The position numbers and the translations under genes were made by a program. The notes below the pieces were generated by a model, which saw only the letters and a program-made list of their open reading frames with translations, was not told the origin of the DNA and ran no database searches. From Pseudoxanthomonas gei (GTDB taxonomy: Bacteria > Pseudomonadota > Gammaproteobacteria > Xanthomonadales > Xanthomonadaceae), in assembly GCF_010119615.1 (NCBI RefSeq), contig NZ_QOVG01000008.1:142590-206589 (forward strand): 64,000 nucleotides of DNA, read 5' to 3'. This document shows positions 58,269 through 64,000 of the stretch, piece by piece (the first letter of the stretch is position 1; each line of letters starts with the position of its first letter).

Positions 58269-58706
58269 TCAGAGGCTGCCGCCGCACTTGCCTTCGCCGC
58301 ACTTGCCCTCGGCGTGGCCAGCCTTGTCGGCGCCGGCTTTCTTGTCGGCGCCGCACTTGCCTTCGCCACCCTTGCTGTCGTGGTGGGCCTTGTGCTCGGC
58401 CGCATCGATGAAGCCGTCCTTGCTGGTGTCGATGCTGTCGAACATGGCGGCCCTGTCGGCGTGGGCGGCGGTGAACTCGGCGCGCGACACCTTGCCGTCC
58501 TTGTCGCTGTCGGCCTTCTCGATGCCGCACTTGCCTTCGCCGCACTTGCCCTCGGCCGCCTTGGCAGCCGGCGCCGGCTCCCCTGCGGAGACCAGGTAGC
58601 CCTGGCTCAGCGACTGCATGGCGAAAGCAGAGCCGGACAACGCAAGGCCGCCAACCAGGGCCGTGCACAGGGCAAGCGATGCGGGTTTGGAATGGTTGTT
58701 GCTCAT
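58269..58706 (-). CDS. EGKCG-repeat RiPP metallophore precursor with two EF-hand loops
   Basis: 145-aa exported precursor of the bufferin/HvfA type. Sec signal peptide (TALVGGLALSGSAFA, cleavage near residue 29). Five EGKCG motifs occur at 52-56, 57-61, 115-119, 133-137 and 138-142; every Cys of the mature peptide (55, 60, 118, 136, 141) lies in one. Between the second and third are two canonical EF-hand calcium loops: DSDKDGKVSRAE (66-77) and DTSKDGFIDAAE (93-104). First gene of the operon with the MNIO and DUF2063 enzymes. Confidence 0.9.
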   Translation of the reverse strand: MSNNHSKPASLALCTALVGGLALSGSAFAMQSLSQGYLVSAGEPAPAAKAAEGKCGEGKCGIEKADSDKDGKVSRAEFTAAHADRAAMFDSIDTSKDGFIDAAEHKAHHDSKGGEGKCGADKKAGADKAGHAEGKCGEGKCGGSL

Positions 58707-58977
58707 GGGTGACGCTCCGATAGTGCGGCGGGGGCCGCGGGATGTGGCCCAAGTGTAGCGGCCCGGAGCCGGGCGCTTGTGTGCACTGCGGCACTACGTA
58801 ATTTGCACATTCAGCCAGTTGCGCGCGCAGCGGCACTCTTGCGGGGCAAACAGGTTAAGGAATCGCTAACGGAGCCTTCACCGGTGCACCCGGGCCGGGA
58901 TGAAGGACCAGTGTCTTCCGCTTGCGCACGACAGCTGGAAATCGCGTGTGGTGTTTACCGGAAAACATACATTTCGT
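58707..58977. other. intergenic region between phoU and the RiPP operon
   Basis: 271 bp downstream of phoU and upstream of the precursor gene. On the minus strand a -10-like TACACT is present at 58752-58757 without a convincing -35, so the operon may use an alternative (for example ECF) sigma factor. I see no Pho box and no clear terminator for phoU. Confidence 0.5.
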
Positions 58978-59688
58978 TCAGACCGCGCCGGTGGTATTGG
59001 TTTCATCGCGCTTGTCGCGCGGTGGCAGCGGCTGGTCGCCATGGACCAGGAACCAGATGTTCTCGGCAATATTGGTGGCGTGGTCGCCGATGCGCTCCAG
59101 GTTCTTGGCCATGAACAGCAGGTGGGTGCAGGGGGTGATGTTGCGCGCATCCTCCATCATGTAGGTCAGCAGCTCGCGGAACAGGGCCGTGTACTGCGCA
59201 TCCAGTTCGGCGTCGCGCGCACGCACGCGCAGTGCGCGGTCGGCGTCGCCGTCGCGGTAGGCGTCCAGTACTTCGCTGACCTGGCGCGCGGCCAGCAGGC
59301 CCAGCGCGCGCAGGTTGGTGGTATGCGGCACGGGTGGCGACACGTTGAGGGCGATGGAGCGCTTGGCCACGTTGGCCGCGTAGTCGCCTATGCGCTCGAT
59401 GTCCGACGGAATCCGCAAGCCCGCCAGGATCTCGCGCAGGTCGCGCGCCATGGGCCCGCGCAATGCCAGCTGCATCACGTCATGGCTGATCTTGGCTTCC
59501 AGCTTGTCGATCTCGACATCGTTGGCCACGATGCGCTGCGCGGCGCGGTCGTCGCGGCGCTCGACCACGTCCAGCGCCGCCTCCAGCTGGGCCACTGCCA
59601 TCGCGCCCATGTGCAGGATTTCGCCGACCAGCCGGCGCTGCTCCTCGTCGTAGCTCTTGACGATGTGTTCGTGTGGTTGGTTGGTCAT
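58978..59688 (-). CDS. phoU: phosphate transport system regulatory protein
   Basis: 236-aa protein of two three-helix PhoU bundles that links the Pst transporter to the PhoR sensor kinase and restrains Pho activation when phosphate is plentiful. The two repeats carry the family's metal-binding-type motifs (DVEIDKLEAKISHDVM; ARDLREILAGLRIPSDIERIGDYAANVAKR and LLFMAKNLERIGDHATNIAE). It is last in the pst operon, after pstB and a 180-bp repeat-containing gap. Confidence 0.96.
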   Translation of the reverse strand: MTNQPHEHIVKSYDEEQRRLVGEILHMGAMAVAQLEAALDVVERRDDRAAQRIVANDVEIDKLEAKISHDVMQLALRGPMARDLREILAGLRIPSDIERIGDYAANVAKRSIALNVSPPVPHTTNLRALGLLAARQVSEVLDAYRDGDADRALRVRARDAELDAQYTALFRELLTYMMEDARNITPCTHLLFMAKNLERIGDHATNIAENIWFLVHGDQPLPPRDKRDETNTTGAV

Positions 59689-59709
59689 GGGGAAAGGCCG
59701 TCAGTGGTT

Positions 59710-59850
59710 AATGGCGAAGGGCAAAGTGAAAATGGTCAAGGGCGAAGTGCGTAGTGGGATTGCAACCGGCTTGATGATGGCCGGGTGGGACGGTGGGGAG
59801 GGCCGAGAAATCCTTGCCTGGACTTCCCACTTCGCCATTTACCCTTCACT
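59710..59850. repeat. imperfect inverted repeat between pstB and phoU
   Basis: Segments 59726-59750 (GTGAAAATGGTCAAGGGCGAAGTG) and 59826-59850 (reverse-complement-like CCACTTCGCCATTTACCCTTCACTT) form an imperfect long stem; 59711-59729 repeats part of the motif. No open frame of note lies between. Confidence 0.55.
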
Positions 59851-59868
59851 TCCACCGCCCAAAGGCAA

Positions 59869-60726
59869 TCAGCCGAACCTGCCCGTAATGTAATCCTCGG
59901 TCTGCTGCTTCTTCGGGCTGGAGAAGATGTTCGAGGTCACGTCATGCTCGATCAGGTCGCCCAGGTACATGAAGGCGGTGTAGTCGGAGACGCGCGCGGC
60001 CTGCTGCATGTTGTGGGTGACGATGGCGATGGTGTAGTCCTTCTTCAGGTCTTCGATCAACTGCTCGATGCGGCTGGTCGAGATCGGGTCCAGCGCGGAG
60101 GTCGGTTCGTCCAGCAACAGCACGTCCGGCTTCAATGCCACCGCGCGGGCGATGCACAGGCGCTGCTGCTGGCCGCCGGACAGGCCCAGTGCGCTCTGGC
60201 CCAGCTTGTCCTTCACCTCGCCCCACAGCGCGGCCTGGTTGAGCGCGTGCTCGACGCGGTCGTTCATGTCGGCCTTGCTGATCTTCTCGTGGTGGCGGAT
60301 GGCGTAGGCCACGTTTTCGTAGATGGTCATGGGGAACGGCACCGGTTTCTGGAACACCATGCCGACCTTGCTGCGCAGGCGGTTCATCGGATACTTCGGC
60401 GACAGGATGTTCTCGCCGTCGAGGTTGACTTCGCCCTTGGCGGTCATCTTCGGGTACAGCGCATAGATGCGGTTGAAGATGCGCAGCAGGGTCGACTTGC
60501 CGCAGCCCGATGGCCCGATCAGCGCGGTGACCCGCTTCTCCGGGATCTCCAGGTTGATGTCCTTCAGCGCCCGGAACTTGTCGTAGTAGAAGTCCAGCCC
60601 CTTGGCCTCCAGCTTGACCGGCGAGGGCGCCATGGCGCCGCGTTCGGTGGTCACTGTGGTGATCCGCTGGGTGGAGTCGTTGCGATGCACGTCGTTCATG
60701 GCCGGGTCCGAGGAAAAGTCAGTCAT
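59869..60726 (-). CDS. pstB: phosphate ABC transporter ATP-binding protein
   Basis: 285-aa ATPase of the high-affinity phosphate importer. Walker A is [15 protein letters not shown], the ABC signature [16 protein letters not shown] and Walker [15 protein letters not shown]; the H-loop is IVTHNMQQA. The start at 60726 has AGGA six bases upstream and overlaps the pstA stop; it gives about 30 extra N-terminal residues versus E. coli PstB (257 aa). An internal ATG at 60699 is less well supported. Confidence 0.97.
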   Translation of the reverse strand: MTDFSSDPAMNDVHRNDSTQRITTVTTERGAMAPSPVKLEAKGLDFYYDKFRALKDINLEIPEKRVTALIGPSGCGKSTLLRIFNRIYALYPKMTAKGEVNLDGENILSPKYPMNRLRSKVGMVFQKPVPFPMTIYENVAYAIRHHEKISKADMNDRVEHALNQAALWGEVKDKLGQSALGLSGGQQQRLCIARAVALKPDVLLLDEPTSALDPISTSRIEQLIEDLKKDYTIAIVTHNMQQAARVSDYTAFMYLGDLIEHDVTSNIFSSPKKQQTEDYITGRFG

Positions 60727-61588
60727 TGGAGATCCTGTTGCGCAGCAGGACGCCGCGCGCAACCAGGCTGATCAGCAGCACGAACACGGTCAGCACCAGC
60801 GCACCGGCCCAGGCCAGCGTCTGCCAGGATTCGTAGGGGCTGCCGGCGAACTGGTTCATCACCACCGGCACGCTGGCCATCGGCTGCATGACGTTGGTGT
60901 TCCAGTACTGGCTGCCGAACGCGGTGAACAGCAGCGGGGCGGTCTCGCCGCTGATCCGCGCCAGCGCCAGCAGGATGCCGGTGACGATGCCGGCCGAGGC
61001 GCTGCGGTACAGCACCTGCACGATCACCTTCCACTGCGGCACGCCCAGCGACAAGGCCGCTTCGCGCATCTGCGCAGGTACCAAGCGCAGCATCTCGTCG
61101 GTGGTGCGCACTACCACCGGCAGCACGATGAAGGCCAGGGCCAGCGCACCGGCCAGCGCCGAGAAACCACCGCCGAACTGCATGATGAAGAGGGTGTACA
61201 CGAACAGGCCCAGCACGATGGACGGCGCCGACAGCAATATGTCGTTGACGAAGCGCACGATGGTGCCGGCCTTGCGTGCATTGCCGTACTCGGCCAGCCA
61301 GGTGCCGGCCAGCACGCCGAGGGGAGTGCCGATGGCAATGGCCAGCCCGCACATCACCGCGCTGCCGAAGAACGCGTTGGCCAGGCCGCCCTCCTGCATC
61401 GGCGGCGGGGTCATCTGGGTGAACAGCTGCCAGTTGATGCCGGCGATGCCCTTGGCCACCAGTGTCCACAGGATCCAGCCCAGGAAGAACAGGCCGAACA
61501 ACGCGGTGGCGCAGGACAGCACCAGGGCGATGACGTTGGTGGTGCCGCGGCGGCGGTACAGGCCAGACGATGCCTTCTGGGTGCCCAT
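60719..61588 (-). CDS. pstA: phosphate ABC transporter permease PstA
   Basis: 289-aa inner-membrane permease with six transmembrane helices and the ABC-permease EAA-type loop ([23 protein letters not shown]). [16 protein letters not shown] is a family signature. It overlaps pstC by one base at its start and pstB by several bases at its end. Confidence 0.96.
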   Translation of the reverse strand: MGTQKASSGLYRRRGTTNVIALVLSCATALFGLFFLGWILWTLVAKGIAGINWQLFTQMTPPPMQEGGLANAFFGSAVMCGLAIAIGTPLGVLAGTWLAEYGNARKAGTIVRFVNDILLSAPSIVLGLFVYTLFIMQFGGGFSALAGALALAFIVLPVVVRTTDEMLRLVPAQMREAALSLGVPQWKVIVQVLYRSASAGIVTGILLALARISGETAPLLFTAFGSQYWNTNVMQPMASVPVVMNQFAGSPYESWQTLAWAGALVLTVFVLLISLVARGVLLRNRISND

Positions 61589-62556
61589 CAGTTGCCCTCC
61601 TTGCGCGAGAGCTGCATCAGCATGTAGCGCGCAATGGCCAGCACGATGAAGGTCACGATGAACAACACGAAACCCAGCAACAGCAGTGCGGAGCGATAGG
61701 TCTCCGTCGCTTCGCCGAAATCGTTGGCGATCAGCGCGGCGATGGTGGTGCCCGGCTCAAGCAGCGAAGCCGACAGGCTGACCGTATTGCCGATGACGAA
61801 GGCCACCGCCATGGTTTCGCCCAGGGCACGGCCCAGGCCCAGGAAGATGCCACCGATGACCGCGCCGCGCGTGTACGGCAGCACGATGTCCCAGCTGACT
61901 TCCCACTTTGTGGAACCCAGTGCGTAGGCCGATTCCTTCAGTCGCTGCGGCACGGTCAGGAATACTTCGCGCATCACCGAACTGATGAAGGGAATCACCA
62001 TGATCGCCAGCACGAAACCGGCGGTCAGCATGCCGATGCCCAACGGTGGCCCGCGGAAGAACACGCCGATATAGGGCAGGGTGCCGATGTGGTCGTTGAG
62101 CCACGGCGTGCCGTATTCGGTCATCACCGGCACCAGCACGAACAGGCCCCACATGCCGTAGATGATCGAGGGAATGCCGGCCAGCAATTCAATGGCCGTA
62201 CCCACCGGCCCGCGCAGCCAGCGCGGCGCGACCTCGGTCAGGAAGAAGGCGATGCCGAAGCTCACCGGCACCGCGATCACCATCGCGATCACCGCGGTGA
62301 CGATGGTCCCGTAGATCGGCGCCAGCGCCCCGTACTTGTTCTCGACCGGGTTCCACTCGCTGGAATAGAAGAAGCTCAGCCCCTGCGACTGCAGCACTTC
62401 GCGGCCGCCCCACAGCATGGACAGTGCGGCGGTGGCCAGCGAAACCATCACGAACGCCACGGTGGCCGTCAGCAACCAGCGGAACAGGCGCTCGTTGCGC
62501 GCGTCGGCAAGGTCGCGCTTGCTGTGCGGAGCGATGTGGGCGGTGATGGCGTTCAT
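61588..62556 (-). CDS. pstC: phosphate ABC transporter permease PstC
   Basis: 322-aa permease partner of PstA. Transmembrane helices include VAFVMVSLATAALSMLWGG and SFGIAFFLTEVAP; the EAA-type loop is LKESAYALGSTKWEVSWDIVLPY. The ATG at 62556 is 232 bp from pstS, a gap holding the paired REP elements, so pstCAB are probably expressed at a lower level than pstS. Confidence 0.96.
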   Translation of the reverse strand: MNAITAHIAPHSKRDLADARNERLFRWLLTATVAFVMVSLATAALSMLWGGREVLQSQGLSFFYSSEWNPVENKYGALAPIYGTIVTAVIAMVIAVPVSFGIAFFLTEVAPRWLRGPVGTAIELLAGIPSIIYGMWGLFVLVPVMTEYGTPWLNDHIGTLPYIGVFFRGPPLGIGMLTAGFVLAIMVIPFISSVMREVFLTVPQRLKESAYALGSTKWEVSWDIVLPYTRGAVIGGIFLGLGRALGETMAVAFVIGNTVSLSASLLEPGTTIAALIANDFGEATETYRSALLLLGFVLFIVTFIVLAIARYMLMQLSRKEGN

Positions 62557-62650
62557 GGAGTCCTGGAGGTTTTCATTCGGGCGAACTGCGGATCGTCATG
62601 CGGTGTGAATGTTCATTAGTGCGAACTGCGAATCCGGACCAATTGAGAAT

Positions 62651-62752
62651 CGTCATTCCCGCGAAGGCGGGAATCGCTCTGGCTGTTGACGTTGGTTTCG
62701 CTTCAACAGCAACGACAAAGTCAAGAGCGATCCCCGCCTACGCGGGGATGAC
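62651..62752. repeat. inverted pair of REP elements between pstS and pstC
   Basis: Two REP sequences in opposite orientation, 62651-62678 (core CGTCATTCCCGCGAAGGCGGGAAT) and 62725-62752 (reverse complement of CGTCATCCCCGCGTAGGCGGGGAT), 46 bp apart. The inner part also contains GCTGTTGA/TCAACAGC at 62682-62709. Each core is a hairpin, and the pair can form a large stem in RNA or a cruciform in DNA. Confidence 0.85.
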
Positions 62753-62788
62753 GCATTGGCAAAGCCGCGCTGTGCGCGGGCCAATCCG

Positions 62789-63883
62789 TCACTTGAACTC
62801 ACTTTCCCAGTAGGCCTCGATCTGCTTCACCAGCTCCGGCGGCAGCGGTACGTAGTGCAGTTCGCTGGCCTGGGCCTGGCCGTTCTCGAAGGCCCACTTG
62901 AAGAAGGCCAGCGCGTCGGCGCTGCGCTTGGCGTCCTTGGGCAGCTTGTGCATCAGCATGAAGTTGGTGGCGGTGATCGGCCACGCGTTGGCGCCGGGCG
63001 CGTTGGTGATGACCAGGTTGAAGTCGCGGGCATTGGTCCAGTCGGCGCTGGCCGCGGCGGCGGCGAAGCTGTCCGCGTTGGGCTGCACGTAATTGCCGGC
63101 CGCGTTCTGCAGCGAGGCGTAAGGCATCTGGTTCTGCAGGGCGTAGGCCAGCTCGACGTAGCCGATGCCACCCTTGATCTGCTTCACGTACGAGGCCACG
63201 CCTTCGTTGCCCTTGCCGCCCACGCCGCCGGGCCACTGCACGGAGGTACCTTCGCCCACCTTGGCCTTCCATTCCGGGCTGACCTTGGACAGGTAGTTGG
63301 AGAAGTTGAAGGTGGTGCCCGAACCGTCGGAGCGATGCACCAGGCTGACCTTGAGCGCCGGCAGCGCCACGCCGGGATTGGCGGCTACCAGGGCCGGGTC
63401 GTTCCACATGCTGATCTTGCCCAGGAACAGGTCGGCCAGCAGCGCGCCGGTCATTTTCAGCTGGCCCGGCTGCAGGCCTTCCACGTTCAGCACGGGCACC
63501 ACGCCGCCAATGGCCGACGGGAACTGGCCGAGGCCGGCCTGGGCCAGCTCCTCGCTGGAAAGCGGCTTGTCGGTCGAGCCGAAGTCGACCGTGCCGGCCT
63601 TGATCTGGGCAATGCCGCCGCCGGAACCGATCGACTGGTAATTGACCTTGGCGCCGGTGGCGGCGTTGTAGTCGGCCGACCACTTCGAGACGAGCGGGAA
63701 GATGAAGGATGCTCCGGCACCCGAGATTTCGGCCGTGTTGCGCTCTCCGGAAGCCGCGGCCGCAGTGCTGCCGGCTTCGGGTGCGCCGGTGGCGGGTGCG
63801 GTATTGCCGGCAGGCTTGCACGCGGCCAGGGCCAGGGTGACAGAAAGGGTGAGCAGGGCAAGGCGCGCCAGCTTCAGCTTCAT
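62789..63883 (-). CDS. pstS: phosphate-binding periplasmic lipoprotein
   Basis: 364-aa phosphate-binding protein feeding PstCAB. The start at 63883 (MKLKLARLALLTL) gives a lipoprotein signal with lipobox LAAC; the Cys would be acylated. A Thr/Ala/Gly-rich linker precedes GAGASFIFPLVSKWSADY, NYQSIGSGGGIAQIKAG and DFGSTDKPLSSEEL, which form the phosphate site; SLVHRSDGSGTTFNFSNYL is also conserved. A Pho box lies upstream. Confidence 0.97.
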   Translation of the reverse strand: MKLKLARLALLTLSVTLALAACKPAGNTAPATGAPEAGSTAAAASGERNTAEISGAGASFIFPLVSKWSADYNAATGAKVNYQSIGSGGGIAQIKAGTVDFGSTDKPLSSEELAQAGLGQFPSAIGGVVPVLNVEGLQPGQLKMTGALLADLFLGKISMWNDPALVAANPGVALPALKVSLVHRSDGSGTTFNFSNYLSKVSPEWKAKVGEGTSVQWPGGVGGKGNEGVASYVKQIKGGIGYVELAYALQNQMPYASLQNAAGNYVQPNADSFAAAAASADWTNARDFNLVITNAPGANAWPITATNFMLMHKLPKDAKRSADALAFFKWAFENGQAQASELHYVPLPPELVKQIEAYWESEFK

Positions 63884-63954
63884 GGTGCAGTGACTCCCGT
63901 GGGGATCAGGTGCCGGCAGCCTGCCAGCGGGTCCGGCCATGAAATGATGTTTTT

Positions 63955-63972
63955 GTTACATGCGTATGACAG
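63955..63972 (-). promoter_or_regulatory. Pho box upstream of pstS
   Basis: On the minus strand CTGTCAT-ACGC-ATGTAAC, two 7-mers with the TGT[CA]A core 11 bp apart, matching the PhoB box pattern CTGTCAT-N4-CTGTCAT. It lies 72 bp before the pstS ATG; an A/T run follows, where the -10 is expected. Confidence 0.8.
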
Positions 63973-64000
63973 GGCGCGAGGTGGGAAGGGGGAGGTGGGA

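Noticed and set aside
58123..58599. Tandem CCTTCGCCGCACTTGCC-like DNA repeats as a CRISPR or satellite
   Set aside because: They are the coding repeats for EGKCG motifs on the minus strand; there are no uniform spacers.
58255..58836. Overlapping frames in the repeat-rich precursor gene (both strands)
   Set aside because: They arise from the repetitive GC-rich sequence encoding EGKCG motifs; only the 145-aa frame has a signal peptide and family motifs.

Overview
The window is a GC-rich bacterial chromosome segment. It carries an almost unbroken gammaproteobacterial housekeeping order, and most protein sequences look like Lysobacteraceae (Xanthomonadaceae: the Xanthomonas/Stenotrophomonas/Pseudoxanthomonas/Lysobacter group). 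Oar-type TonB receptors, Clp/CRP-like sites, short palindromic intergenic repeats and TPR-sulfotransferases fit that family. The genus cannot be fixed by reading alone.

Layout. (1) 1-36916, mostly minus strand, is the classic rpsB-tsf-pyrH-frr-uppS-cdsA-dxr-rseP-bamA-lpxD-fabZ-lpxA-lpxB-rnhB-dnaE-accA run (translation, isoprenoid and phospholipid precursors, outer-membrane assembly, lipid A, replication, fatty acids). It is interrupted by accessory blocks. Between accA/dnaE and rnhB lie a YkvA/DUF1232 gene, a divergent membrane-anchored CadC-like regulator and two small unknown genes. A cation-diffusion transporter sits between frr and pyrH. Between pyrH and tsf is a plus-strand island with an AIM24 protein, an Oar-like TonB-dependent receptor and two tandem TPR-sulfotransferases. 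Between rpsB and map is a five-gene pilin/chaperone/outer-membrane-barrel operon behind a consensus sigma-54 promoter. (2) 37310-45139, plus strand, holds map-glnD-dapD-arsC-like-dapE-asnB: methionine removal, nitrogen sensing, lysine/DAP synthesis and asparagine synthesis. asnB is preceded by an Asn-rich leader peptide and an attenuator. (3) 45199-55881 holds a penicillin-acylase-family hydrolase, a bacterioferritin lacking the haem Met, thiopurine methyltransferase, parC, tRNA-Leu(CAG), rnr, rlmB, a small membrane protein and a macrodomain protein. (4) 55899-58706 holds RNase T and a three-gene RiPP metallophore (bufferin/HvfA-type) operon whose precursor has five EGKCG motifs around two EF-hand loops. 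(5) 58978-63972 is the Pho regulon operon pstSCAB-phoU behind a Pho box, with a REP pair separating pstS from pstC.

Most interesting for follow-up: the asnB attenuator, in which all three mutually exclusive pairings can be read from the sequence; the sigma-54-controlled chaperone/pilin-like system with a short usher-like barrel; the EF-hand-containing EGKCG RiPP precursor; and the TonB receptor plus twin sulfotransferase island with a perfect Clp/CRP palindrome. I saw no CRISPR array, prophage, insertion sequence or rRNA gene.
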